A DNA stretch of 64,000 nt from Planctomycetota bacterium (GTDB taxonomy: Bacteria; Planctomycetota; JACQVV01; JASMLP01), in the NCBI GenBank assembly GCA_030748635.1, contig JASMLP010000147.1, positions 1-64,000 of the forward strand, read 5' to 3'. Numbering within the stretch: position 1 is the stretch's first letter; every line of letters begins with the position of its first letter. This document shows positions 27,201 to 34,520 of this stretch, one piece after another. The position numbers were made by a program, and so were the translations under genes. The notes under the pieces are model-generated. The model was given only the letters and a program-made list of their open reading frames with translations. It was not told where the DNA came from and ran no database searches.

Positions 27201-27272
27201 CGGGATCAGTGGAAAGCGATGGGCGCCGGACACGCCGGAAAATACTGGACACAGGTTTTCGGCAGTAAATAG
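24270..27272 (+). CDS. FHA - transmembrane - coiled coil - CAP/SCP fusion protein
   Basis: 1000 residues. An N-terminal FHA domain (about 5-95; ITIGRAPDNDIQI, SSRYHCRI, VDLGSANKT) is cytoplasmic. A single membrane segment (about 147-168, GGGALVLILVIVGL) leads to a long helical, charged coiled-coil region (about 180-860) with several Glu/Lys/Arg heptad stretches and a CHGC motif near 767-770. The C-terminus (about 877-1000) is a CAP/SCP domain: NKYRIMMGKRAVRLDDKL, HSEYMQRSGQFAH, GVGENISMG and WVHSSGHHRNIL, with the usual His/Glu/His cavity residues. The design couples phospho-Thr recognition inside to an envelope CAP module outside. It lies directly after the jelly-roll kinase and before RNase Y. 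I know of no named family with this order. Confidence 0.88.
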   Translation: MTIEIRIIENGEERTVDFPPDSDSITIGRAPDNDIQILEKRSSRYHCRIERDGNNYLLVDLGSANKTLLRGEPVTSASLDRGDAFEVGKTRFIFGKARAANRPPTSRRHRRQTVTNTTNSSDGYFSKFWGEIQSTIPAHQRQMIGLFGGGALVLILVIVGLNAYSRQQLTEQTRRDYMRAKQLHEQANAEWKKVQGLEPDIVLPPSVTQNLDSSTLARIDRIQQEKVEAYYEEYHAVLETFRKARKGYERTSKGMGAKATTARSQAKKLKKFLLLNDEAKKEYDKLWTNAQEGRYSATLYIRRLQRLLETYKGTLIEAHALHQISTARRLEENTIRKEMVQIRDDVRDLIANGDYPKAVQRWNDFRSHYNNPAFESRIEQELIKINQLAIDEFRMIARTADQWVDQKRYNEARRLYNEAISNYRGTGVPYLAREKIEEIEIINAQGISRQKAALLLARQGEFRQKARQVDQLIQAGKHREAVALAREVQEQLQKLNDPELSLLASRFEQRVDDISRMVALEAKLSQAINSRTLARDEIKLPEGGTQQVSGADKTFVYFLAHGGNVEFRLRWSELRKRPKDLYALFSLLELTAQDHLALAMFCFENDLERLGHLELILALKNDPKMSTAVFAYFSRRTGKAIPTGGFLVHNKRLMTPEEKVRDLDSEALAALARRAGTSGKSGSAAFEELKAKLESMGSKHGEDFTQKIRKELITKIEKKKNSYLASLERSSSFGDIKTLKLLREELDSRRKHALELIFDEVKYPYDACHGCKAQPEVDKRVAAVREIWDTPMNGVKTVNKNIGNMTRRIEEMNKQLQALDPEYKSDSKVDLKYIESLANKKLDIKNFAPSSASQDKQTIRHNNEVMKENASKKSVATDLEREQVRITNKYRIMMGKRAVRLDDKLILAARGHSEYMQRSGQFAHRVPGHPDGASPQDRARKQGYVGGVGENISMGRESPQGAHDAWVHSSGHHRNILRDQWKAMGAGHAGKYWTQVFGSK

Positions 27273-27342
27273 GTCACAAAACGGCAAAAGAGCCTTCTTC
27301 TCACCCTAAGGAGAAGCATGCGGCACGAGCACGGGGTCCGCC

Positions 27343-27370
27343 TTGGCTCGCACGCCTGATCTGCTACAAT
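27343..27370 (+). promoter_or_regulatory. Promoter of the RNase Y gene
   Basis: TTGGCT (27343-27348), a 16-base spacer and TACAAT (27365-27370). The start codon at 27380 is only 9 bases beyond the -10 box, so the transcript would be leaderless or nearly so. Confidence 0.55.
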
Positions 27371-27379
27371 GCCTCGCTC

Positions 27380-28924
27380 ATGTTCGACTGGATTATTCTG
27401 ACCCTATGCGCCACCACTTTTGGCATCGCCTTCTCTCTTCGGCTTCTCCTGTTGAGAGTTGTCCGGGCACGTTCGGAGCGCCGCGGCGCCGCGCAGATCG
27501 AACAGGCACGCCGACAAGCGGATCGAGAGATTCGCCACCAACAACATAAAGCGACCCAACAAGTCGATCAGAAGTTGGAGAAGAAGCGAACTCGGCTAAA
27601 AAATCGACTGGCTCGGCAAATATCGAGAACAGAGGAACTCAAAGAGCGCGAGGAACGCAACCAGGAAGATTCCCTACGCATCGAAAACATCCTCCGAGAA
27701 CTCAACAACGACCGAAGTTCCCTGGGGCGCCAGCGAAAACGCATCCTTTCCCAGCAAAGCGAAGCCGCCGAAATCGACAGTCAGATCAAGAAAGAACTCC
27801 TCGAAAAAATCGACCAGACTCCCGATCAAATCCAGTCCCAGATACTCGCCCCCCTACAGGAAAAACTCGACGAGGAGATGCGGCGCAGAGTCGAGCACAC
27901 CATGAAATCGCTCGAATGGGAGGCCAATCGGCGAGTCGGGCGTACGATCCGTACAGCCATCGATCGCTGCCAGGTATCCCACTTCAGCGAGTTTCGCCCC
28001 GCCGCGGTCAGCCTTCGGCGTCGCGATGGCAAGGGAGTTCCACTGCCAGGAGAAGAGGTAAACGCCCTGCTCGAAGAGACTTTAGAAGTCGGACTGACTC
28101 AGGAGGAATCCAAAGAATGGTCGGTCAGTTCTGGCGATGGCGTCGGGCGCGAAGTGGCCAAACGAGCCATCGCCGAAACGCTTCGTTCCCGACAAGGGAA
28201 TGTGGATTTGCTGCGCAAAAAAATCCAAAAACAGCTGAAGATCATGGAAAAAGAGCTACTCAAAACCGGAAGGTGGGCAGCCCGGCAATCCAAAATCAAA
28301 AATCCCCCCAACTCGGTTCTCGAGTGCCTAGGACGGCTTAAATTCCGAACCAGTTACGGCCAAAACATCCTCTATCACTCCATCGAAGTCGCCCACCTCA
28401 CAGGACTGTTTGCGATAGAACTCAAGATGGCCCCTCACCTAGCCCGGCAAGCGGGGCTACTTCACGACATCGGAAAAGCTCTCGATCACAACCAGGAGGG
28501 AGGCCACCCGGAACTTGGTGGACGCCTGCTCCGGGACGCCAAGATGCCCGAAGAGGTCTACCTGGCCGCTGAAGGACATCACTTCGATCCAGAAAAACAG
28601 AGCCGGGTCACCCTTCTCGTCTCCGCGGCTGACGCGATCAGCGCGAGCCGTCCCGGAGCGCGCCGCGAATCTTTCGACCTTTACATCGAACGCCTTCAGC
28701 GCCTCGAATCGATCGCCTACGAACAACGTGGCGTACAAACCGCTTATGCCATCCAGGCCGGGAGGGAACTCCGGGTTCTGGTAGACCCAAAACACATCGA
28801 CGACACCGCGGCTCATGACATCAGCCAATCGATCGTCGGACGCATCGAATCCGAACTTCAATATCCCGGCCCGGTCAAGGTCACCGTGATCCGAGAAAAA
28901 ATGGTGGTGGAATATGCTCGCTAA
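27380..28924 (+). CDS. rny: RNase Y-like membrane HD phosphodiesterase with degenerate KH domain
   Basis: 514 residues. An N-terminal membrane segment (about 2-25) is followed by a long Arg/Gln/Glu-rich coiled coil (about 30-180) and an HD domain with GQNILYHSIEVAHLTG, LLHDIGKALD (near 358) and EGHH, all intact. This is the RNase Y plan for initiating mRNA decay at the inner membrane. The stretch where the KH domain should be (about 200-285) keeps the spacing and the tail VGREVAKRAIAETL, but the RNA-contacting GRIIGREGRNI loop is replaced by GVPLPGEEVNAL. RNA recognition must therefore differ. The last 11 bases overlap the next gene. Confidence 0.88.
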   Translation: MFDWIILTLCATTFGIAFSLRLLLLRVVRARSERRGAAQIEQARRQADREIRHQQHKATQQVDQKLEKKRTRLKNRLARQISRTEELKEREERNQEDSLRIENILRELNNDRSSLGRQRKRILSQQSEAAEIDSQIKKELLEKIDQTPDQIQSQILAPLQEKLDEEMRRRVEHTMKSLEWEANRRVGRTIRTAIDRCQVSHFSEFRPAAVSLRRRDGKGVPLPGEEVNALLEETLEVGLTQEESKEWSVSSGDGVGREVAKRAIAETLRSRQGNVDLLRKKIQKQLKIMEKELLKTGRWAARQSKIKNPPNSVLECLGRLKFRTSYGQNILYHSIEVAHLTGLFAIELKMAPHLARQAGLLHDIGKALDHNQEGGHPELGGRLLRDAKMPEEVYLAAEGHHFDPEKQSRVTLLVSAADAISASRPGARRESFDLYIERLQRLESIAYEQRGVQTAYAIQAGRELRVLVDPKHIDDTAAHDISQSIVGRIESELQYPGPVKVTVIREKMVVEYAR

Positions 28925-30656
28925 TTACCCTCTCCCATCAACCCCAACGCGCTGGCGAACTCTCCTTCCCGCACTGCTGGTTTCCCTAGGGATTCTTGCT
29001 GGCTGTTCCAGTTCCCCAGACGCAGACCTCGACTCCTCTTCCTCCACCAAGGATATCCGACACTTTTTCTCCGATCTCGACCGAGACCTGAAAGCGTGGA
29101 GCACAGCAGAATCTCATCAACAAATTTCCAGAGCGGAAGAACTGGGACGTCAAATCGGTCGCAAGGTTCGCGCCCATTATTCCTTCATCGTATCAGCCCT
29201 CAACGGTTCGAATCGCTGGAAGCAGGCCATCGCGGCGGCGGCGGTCGGATTCTCGAACGATGAACGCTTCTGCAGTTCACTCCAGTTCTGTCTTCAATCT
29301 CCAGATGAAACCGTTCAGATCAATACACTGACTTCGCTGGGAAACCTCCGGTACCGGTGGGCCCCCCAAAAACAGATTCTTCAGTTTTTGGAGCATGATC
29401 GCGCCGAACTCCGCGCTTCAGCGGCGTACCTTCTCGGGCGCATTTTAACTCCCTCCTCCGCGGAAAGTGCCATCGGCCCACTCATGCGCCACACTGCCGA
29501 TCCGGATCGAAATGTCCGCATCAATGCGATCATCGCTCTGGCTGAAATTGGTGACTACCACTCCACTCCGGCATTGACGGACCGACTCCTCGGCGACCCG
29601 GACCCTGCGATCCGCTCCCTCGCTTCTCAAGCCCTTTTCCGCCTGAAAGGTGAGCCGGCTCTCGCCGGCCTCATGGAAGGGCTACGTCAGGAAGAAGAAC
29701 CCACGGTACGTAAAAACATAATCATTTCACTCGAGAAGAGTAGCCACAAAAACTTTGGTGACAACTCCTCTCAGTGGGAAGAGTGGTGGACCCGCCGATT
29801 GGCCTCTCCTGAAACCGGGCCGGAATCGTCCAGATCCTCCTCATCCAAGATTCTGCGCGCTCTGGGCCCCCATGTCGGGAAAGACGTCCCAAAAAACACC
29901 CAAGAACCAACCCTCGTTCGCACGCCGCCCAATCGAAATGTCCCCGCGACTTCGCGCACCCAAGAATCCTCCTCGTCAGAAAATTCGGGTACCCAAAAAC
30001 CCTCCTCGTCGGAAAGCTCGGGCACCCAAAAACCCTCCTCGTCGGAATCTCCGGAAGAAAGTCCGCCAGGGGTCAAGGAGTCCCCCGATGTCCAGAAAGC
30101 TTTCTACTACCTCCGAGAAGGCACTCCAGCAGAGATCGCTCGAGCCAAAGAACGTCTCATCAACATGAAAGCGGAAATTTTACCCGGCGTTCTCAATCGC
30201 CTACCGAACGCCAACACCATCTATGCCCAACGCTTGATCGAACTGCTCGTAGAGATCCGAGACCCATCCGTCGCCCCTTCGCTCGCCTCGCTTTTTTCCT
30301 CTCGAGCCAACAGCGTTGTTCAACTCGAAATCCTGGACGCCCTTTCGACCCTTGGCGGCGACGAAGTGAGCGAGACCGCTCATAAAGGCCTCCAGAGTGA
30401 ATGGTCATCCGTTCGACTCAAAAGCGCGCGAATCCTTTACGACATCGAGGATACCGCCTCCATTCCGGTCCTGATCGGATTTCTCGAAGACCGCGACATC
30501 CTCAACCGATTCACGGTTTTCGACGCGCTTCGACGAGCGACGGGAGAAACTTTTGGATATCTGCCTCGAGGGTCTCAGTCGGAACGCCGCGCTGCCGTGA
30601 CCCGATGGAAGGCCTGGTGGACAGACCAAGGATCAACGTTCCGATTCCGTGAGTAA
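28914..30656 (+). CDS. HEAT-repeat lipoprotein
   Basis: 580 residues. The signal ends in LVSLGILAGCSSS, a typical lipobox. Two blocks of HEAT-like helical repeats are seen: about 90-295 (LQSPDETVQINTLTSLGNLRY, HDRAELRASAAYLLGRIL, DPDRNVRINAIIALAEIGDY, DPDPAIRSLASQALFRL) and about 390-580 (RLIELLVEIRDPSVAPSLASL, LKSARILYDIEDTASI). Between them is a Ser/Thr/Pro-rich linker made by a 33-base tandem repeat. The block ends resemble WRAWW-type tails seen in planctomycetal HEAT proteins. It starts inside the rny gene (11-base overlap) and its own last 8 bases overlap the next gene. A scaffold on the outer or inner membrane is likely; the partner is unknown. Confidence 0.85.
   Translation: MLANYPLPSTPTRWRTLLPALLVSLGILAGCSSSPDADLDSSSSTKDIRHFFSDLDRDLKAWSTAESHQQISRAEELGRQIGRKVRAHYSFIVSALNGSNRWKQAIAAAAVGFSNDERFCSSLQFCLQSPDETVQINTLTSLGNLRYRWAPQKQILQFLEHDRAELRASAAYLLGRILTPSSAESAIGPLMRHTADPDRNVRINAIIALAEIGDYHSTPALTDRLLGDPDPAIRSLASQALFRLKGEPALAGLMEGLRQEEEPTVRKNIIISLEKSSHKNFGDNSSQWEEWWTRRLASPETGPESSRSSSSKILRALGPHVGKDVPKNTQEPTLVRTPPNRNVPATSRTQESSSSENSGTQKPSSSESSGTQKPSSSESPEESPPGVKESPDVQKAFYYLREGTPAEIARAKERLINMKAEILPGVLNRLPNANTIYAQRLIELLVEIRDPSVAPSLASLFSSRANSVVQLEILDALSTLGGDEVSETAHKGLQSEWSSVRLKSARILYDIEDTASIPVLIGFLEDRDILNRFTVFDALRRATGETFGYLPRGSQSERRAAVTRWKAWWTDQGSTFRFRE
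29958..30050 (+). repeat. 33-bp tandem repeat inside the HEAT lipoprotein gene
   Basis: Units at 29958-29990 and 29991-30023 and a partial third at 30024-30050. Each full unit encodes TQ(E/K)(S/P)SSSE(N/S)SG, so unit gain or loss would keep the frame and only change linker length. Confidence 0.9.
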
Positions 30657-31647
30657 CTCCCAACAAATTCGTCCAGCGAGGCTCCGGAATCTACTGCTGA
30701 CCACGCTCCTCTTCTCAGGGGTCTTGCAAGGACAGCAATCTCCTTTCGATCCAAACGCCTATCTCCGAAACAAATTCGAAGAAGCCCGCTCGGAATATCG
30801 ACAAGGACGATCGGATCGCGCGGAGGCTCTCGCACGCGCCCTCCTGACTCTCGAGCCGGAAATCGCGTTTCGAAACCAGGTCGAGTCCTTTCTGGAAATG
30901 CTCCAGGACGAGAAAAAAGAGCTGGGGAACTACCTTGGATTGACCCGAAGTCCATCCTCTTTCATCGCCTGGAATACCCCGACCCGGATTTCACTTCTAC
31001 TGCTCAATCAAGGCACCACGAACTTGACCATCGAACCGGTCGCTCAGGCGGAGTCCTCCTCCCAGAACACCTGGATTGAACAACGACTCCTCCTCACCCA
31101 GTATTCCCTCGGAGGTAGCGTTCGACGTCACCGTTTCACACAAACGGTCAAGATCGAGGATCGAATCGACCTGGCTCCGGGAGCCTTATGGAAGACCTCG
31201 TTTCCGCTCCAGTTCGACACCCAACGACGCGACGACGCCGTCATCGGAGTGCTCCGGATCGAATGTAGACTTCATGGAGCCCAAGTGGAGTGGGACGACC
31301 TCATTCCTCCAACTGGATTCCGTTTCGCTGCCCTCACCCTCACCTTCCTCCCAACCGGATTCCAGACCCTTCCGGGCCCTCCGCTCCAAAACCTGCGAAA
31401 CGCCCTCCAGAGCGGATACGCGCCGCAAATATTGACATCGGGGTTCTTGCTTACCCCTAGCGACTACCGGGAGGGGATCGATCTGCTGATCGAGGAAGTA
31501 GGAGATCAAGTCGGACCCGCTCGACGAGCCGTGATTACCCTCCTGCAACGTATGAGTCAGATTCGACACCCGGGAGAAAGTTCAGCCGCCTGGCGAGCTT
31601 GGTGGCTGGCTCATAAGGAACGATACGCTCCTCCCCGAGAACGCTGA
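30649..31647 (+). CDS. Secreted protein of unknown function with HEAT-like tail
   Basis: 332 residues, GTG start overlapping the HEAT lipoprotein gene by 8 bases. A signal peptide is visible (about 12-28, LLLTTLLFSGVLQGQQ). A short helical pair (about 32-85; EEARSEYRQGRSDRAEALARALLTLEP, TPR-like) precedes a beta-rich centre (about 100-245, FIAWNTPTRISLLLLNQGTTNLTIEP) that could be an Ig-like sandwich, and a helical C-terminus ending SSAAWRAWWLAHKERY. The same WRAWW-type ending occurs in the preceding HEAT protein, so the two probably share origin or partner. I do not recognise the family. The stop lies in the stem of a hairpin shared with the convergent tyrS stop. Confidence 0.78.
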   Translation: MSNSQQIRPARLRNLLLTTLLFSGVLQGQQSPFDPNAYLRNKFEEARSEYRQGRSDRAEALARALLTLEPEIAFRNQVESFLEMLQDEKKELGNYLGLTRSPSSFIAWNTPTRISLLLLNQGTTNLTIEPVAQAESSSQNTWIEQRLLLTQYSLGGSVRRHRFTQTVKIEDRIDLAPGALWKTSFPLQFDTQRRDDAVIGVLRIECRLHGAQVEWDDLIPPTGFRFAALTLTFLPTGFQTLPGPPLQNLRNALQSGYAPQILTSGFLLTPSDYREGIDLLIEEVGDQVGPARRAVITLLQRMSQIRHPGESSAAWRAWWLAHKERYAPPRER

Positions 31648-31665
31648 CCCTCCCATTCAGGGTCA
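31645..31665. terminator. Bidirectional stem formed by the two convergent stop codons
   Basis: TGACCCT (31645-31651) and AGGGTCA (31659-31665) are perfect complements around a 7-base loop. The outer TGA of each arm is the stop codon of a gene (30649 gene on +, tyrS on -). The stem can form in both transcripts; it lacks a T-run, so termination strength is uncertain. Confidence 0.4.
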
Positions 31666-32874
31666 CGCGGTCCATTCGATCCGAGCAAAGCGGCGTTTTC
31701 CTACCCGAAGCACCGCCCCATCACGAATCTCGATCCACGCGTTGGGATCCTCGATGCGTTGATCATCAACCCGAACCCCTCCCTGCGAAATCACCCGACG
31801 AGCCTCACCACCGCTGGTGGCAAAATTCGCCTGACGCAAAAGACTCACAATCCAGATCTTCCCATCCTCCACCTGAGAACGATCGATCTCGATTCGCGGC
31901 ATCTCATCGGGAGTCTCACGTTTTTGAAACACTTTCTCGAAATGTTCTTTCCCCAAACGCGCCCCAGCCTCCCCGTGATAATCGAGCAAAATACGGGTAG
32001 CGAGATCCATCTTGGCCTGCATCGGATGATCAGAGATTTTGGTCCGATACTCCTCTTCGGCTTCCGAAGTCAACAACAGATAGTAATCCGAAAGAAGGGC
32101 GTCGGGAATCGACATGCACTTCCCAAACATTTCCTGAGGAGACTCTGAAACACCGATGTAGTTTCCCAACGATTTGGACATTTTTTTCACCCCGTCGGTC
32201 CCCGGGAGAATCGGCGTAGTAATACAAACCTGAGGTTCCTGACCCTCCTCTTTCTGAAGCGTCCGCCCCAGAAGCAAGTTGAAAGTCTGGTCGGTTCCCC
32301 CTAGCTCCACATCCGCCTTCACTTGCACAGAATCGTACGCTTGCATCAGGGGATAAATAAATTCGTGCAGACTGATCGGAACTCCATCTCGATAACGTTT
32401 CTGAAAATCATCTCGCTCGAGCAAACGCGCGACCGTAGAGCGCGCCGAGAGATGAATCACCTCGAGAAAGCTCATCGCGCCAAACCACGTGCCGTTACGA
32501 ACCACCTCGACCCGGTCCAGATCGAGTATCTTCGACACCTGCTCCAGATAGGTTGCCGCATGCCTATCCACATCATCCCCGGAAAGCTGAGGGCGAGTCT
32601 TGTTTCTCCCCGAGGGATCTCCAATTCGCGCCGTGTAGTCACCCAGAATGAGTACCGGCTGATGCCCCAGGTCCTGAAAAGCCTTCATCTTTCGCAACAC
32701 CACGGTAAATCCCAGGTGAATATCCGGAGCGGTCGGATCGATGCCCAACTTGACTCGTAAAGGCCGACCTGACTCCAGAGAACGACCCAATTTCTTCTCG
32801 AGTTCTTCTTCCGAGGTGAGATCGACTACTCCACGCCGAATCAGCTCTATCTGTTCTTTTATGCCTTGTTTCAT
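31663..32874 (-). CDS. tyrS: Tyrosyl-tRNA synthetase
   Basis: Charges tRNA-Tyr. 403 residues from the ATG at 32874, preceded by AGGAG at a 10-base distance; the frame extends to 32943 but that adds only a poorly conserved leader. Class I signatures are present: PDIHLGFTVVLRKM (HIGH-type), GGTDQTFNLLLGR, KMSKSLGNYIG, and a C-terminal S4 RNA-binding domain (EARRVISQGGVRVDDQRI). GDYTARIGDPSGR is typical of the TyrZ-type subclass. It follows two lipoprotein genes on the same strand with a gap of 59 bases. Confidence 0.95.
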   Translation of the reverse strand: MKQGIKEQIELIRRGVVDLTSEEELEKKLGRSLESGRPLRVKLGIDPTAPDIHLGFTVVLRKMKAFQDLGHQPVLILGDYTARIGDPSGRNKTRPQLSGDDVDRHAATYLEQVSKILDLDRVEVVRNGTWFGAMSFLEVIHLSARSTVARLLERDDFQKRYRDGVPISLHEFIYPLMQAYDSVQVKADVELGGTDQTFNLLLGRTLQKEEGQEPQVCITTPILPGTDGVKKMSKSLGNYIGVSESPQEMFGKCMSIPDALLSDYYLLLTSEAEEEYRTKISDHPMQAKMDLATRILLDYHGEAGARLGKEHFEKVFQKRETPDEMPRIEIDRSQVEDGKIWIVSLLRQANFATSGGEARRVISQGGVRVDDQRIEDPNAWIEIRDGAVLRVGKRRFARIEWTA

Positions 32875-32933
32875 CCCGCTCGATCTCCTGGATTCGATTC
32901 CCTTGACCTCAATCGACGACCTGAACTTCCGGG

Positions 32934-33332
32934 TCAGTCCCAAGCAACTCGGAATACCCGATCTACCTCACGCTCGAGAGCATGATACCGCAGCTTCAGT
33001 ATTCGGGGAGAAACACCTCCCCGAGCACGCTCGTATAGGTCCTGGTATTTCGACGCAACGCGGTCCCAGTGTTGCGAAGCAACGGAATCGGTCAAGTGTT
33101 TCATTCGAACGATCTGCTCGATCACCGCGGCGTGGGATTCTTGTACTTGCAAAACATCGCCGCCCAGAGAGCGCACCAGAGACCGATGTGAAGTTCGCCA
33201 CATCAACCGAGCTCGTGCTAGCCGAGGATTCAACCGGCCGTCTTCTTTGGCCACCTCACCGGAAGCGCGGCAGCCAGAAACCGTACAGATGACCACTCCC
33301 AGCATCACCCCAAAAAGAACCGACCGTCTCAC
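32934..33332 (-). CDS. Small lipoprotein of unknown function
   Basis: 132 residues starting at GTG 33332, which overlaps the stop of the TPR lipoprotein as GTGA; the frame runs further upstream but that part lies wholly inside the TPR gene. A signal with VMLGVVICTVSGC gives a lipobox. The rest is helical and Arg-rich (LARARLMWRTSHRSLVRSLGGDVLQVQESH, YHALEREVDRVFRV), perhaps a helical hairpin or coiled coil. No family recognised. Coupled translation suggests it partners with the TPR lipoprotein upstream. Confidence 0.65.
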   Translation of the reverse strand: MRRSVLFGVMLGVVICTVSGCRASGEVAKEDGRLNPRLARARLMWRTSHRSLVRSLGGDVLQVQESHAAVIEQIVRMKHLTDSVASQHWDRVASKYQDLYERARGGVSPRILKLRYHALEREVDRVFRVAWD

Positions 33333-34129
33333 GGGGCTCCTTTCCCTGTCTTGGGGTGAACCTCCGGACCGACATGTTGCTCCAGAACGCGAGCCATGCC
33401 ACAAGCCATATTCCATTCCAATCGCTGCGCATCCGGATAAAAAGGCCCTGTCACTTCCTCGGGAGGAGTTCCTCTCAATCGCGACAAGACTCCTTTCGCA
33501 CGGCCCCGTTCCCTCAGAACCAGGTGAAGTCGCACGAGATTCAGATAAGCTGTGGGCAACCCAGGACGCAACTCCATCGCGGTCTGAAAATACGCCTTGG
33601 CCTCCGACAGGGTCGCATCCGACCAACCGAGACGATGGGCCAGGACAATCCACTCCCCCAGAGCCACATGAGCCCGAGATTCCCTCGGCTTCCTGGAAAT
33701 TACCCAGAGCAGGTCGCCGCGCGTCCGGGGCAACCCCTGCAAGACACGGTCTCCTGAACGGTTCCTGTTAAATCCGAGCCAACTGATCGCCCGCCACAAC
33801 CTCGGGTCGATCGCTACCGGATCGGACTCCACCGCACCGTTCGACTTTTCCAGGGCCCGTTCCCACTCCCCCCGAAAGGCGAAGGTCCTCGCAGACTCCC
33901 ATGCAAGTTCGCTACCATTTGGGACTTGGCGGCATAGCCATTCATAAAGAACAGCTGAACTACGACCTCCATCCTGGTCTCTCCAAGCGTAACGACGCCG
34001 GGCTTCAGCCTGAGCCTCTTCGATGCTCCGGGTCTTCCAGTAACCCAGATCCAATTCGGTCAGGACAGGAACGGAAGAACACCCCCCAAAACCCGACAGA
34101 ATCACCAGCGCAAGATACAATGAGATCAT
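33329..34129 (-). CDS. TPR-containing lipoprotein
   Basis: 266 residues from the ATG at 34129, chosen because MISLYLALVILSGFGGC is a compact lipoprotein signal; the frame can extend to 34171 with an unlikely leader. The mature part has TPR-like helical pairs (AWESARTFAFRGEWERALEKSNGAVESDP, AHVALGEWIVLAHRLGW, EAKAYFQTAMELRPGLPTAYLNLVRLHLVLRERGRA). An envelope scaffold is likely. With this start its ATG overlaps the divergent LigD-N gene's ATG by two bases. It is the first gene of a three-gene unit with the small lipoprotein and tyrS. Confidence 0.8.
   Translation of the reverse strand: MISLYLALVILSGFGGCSSVPVLTELDLGYWKTRSIEEAQAEARRRYAWRDQDGGRSSAVLYEWLCRQVPNGSELAWESARTFAFRGEWERALEKSNGAVESDPVAIDPRLWRAISWLGFNRNRSGDRVLQGLPRTRGDLLWVISRKPRESRAHVALGEWIVLAHRLGWSDATLSEAKAYFQTAMELRPGLPTAYLNLVRLHLVLRERGRAKGVLSRLRGTPPEEVTGPFYPDAQRLEWNMACGMARVLEQHVGPEVHPKTGKGAP
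34093..34121 (+). promoter_or_regulatory. Promoter for the LigD-N domain gene, giving a leaderless transcript
   Basis: CCGACA (34093-34098), a 17-base spacer and TACAAT (34116-34121). Transcription would begin 6-7 bases later, which is the A of the ATG at 34128. The element lies inside the 5' coding end of the divergent TPR gene. Confidence 0.45.
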
Positions 34130-34520
34130 GGAGCCCCAGTCCTCACGATTTGTAATCCACCGGCACATCACAGAGCCCCTCCACTTCGACCTGATGATCG
34201 ATCAGGGGAATACCTTGGCGACCTGGTCCTTCCCCTCCCATCCGAAAAACGGCTCTCCGTTTCCCCTCGAAGGCAAAAAGATCCAGGACCATCGGTCGCA
34301 ATATCTCGAATACGAAGGTCCGATATCAAAGGGACGAGGCCGGATTGAAAAAGTCGATCAAGGTCCTCTTCAAATCCTTCAGAGTTCGCCCAAAAACTGG
34401 ATCCTCGAATTCCAGGGACACGATCTCTCTGGCATCTACGTTCTCGAACGACAAAAAGACTCTTCCTGGAAACTCGACCGACAGCCGACAGCTTCACCCC
34501 ATTCACTCAATCGCGAGTGA
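34128..34520 (+). CDS. Stand-alone LigD N-terminal (3'-phosphoesterase-like) domain protein
   Basis: 130 residues. FVIHRHITEPLHFDLMIDQGNTLATWSFP followed by LEYEGPISKGRGRIEKVDQGPLQIL matches the DNA polymerase LigD N-terminal domain (PE domain), which removes 3'-phosphates or ribonucleotides at DNA ends in bacterial end joining. The catalytic-type His and Asp of HxxxxLHFDLM are visible. Here it is a single domain without ligase or polymerase, a form seen in several planctomycetal genomes. No ku gene is in the window. Start overlaps the divergent TPR gene, and the last 14 bases overlap the convergent squalene-cyclase-fold gene. Confidence 0.85.
   Translation: MEPQSSRFVIHRHITEPLHFDLMIDQGNTLATWSFPSHPKNGSPFPLEGKKIQDHRSQYLEYEGPISKGRGRIEKVDQGPLQILQSSPKNWILEFQGHDLSGIYVLERQKDSSWKLDRQPTASPHSLNRE

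Noticed and set aside
33333-33653. N-terminal extension of the small lipoprotein frame
   Set aside because: The extension lies wholly within the TPR lipoprotein gene; the GTG at 33332 gives a lipoprotein signal and a GTGA junction.
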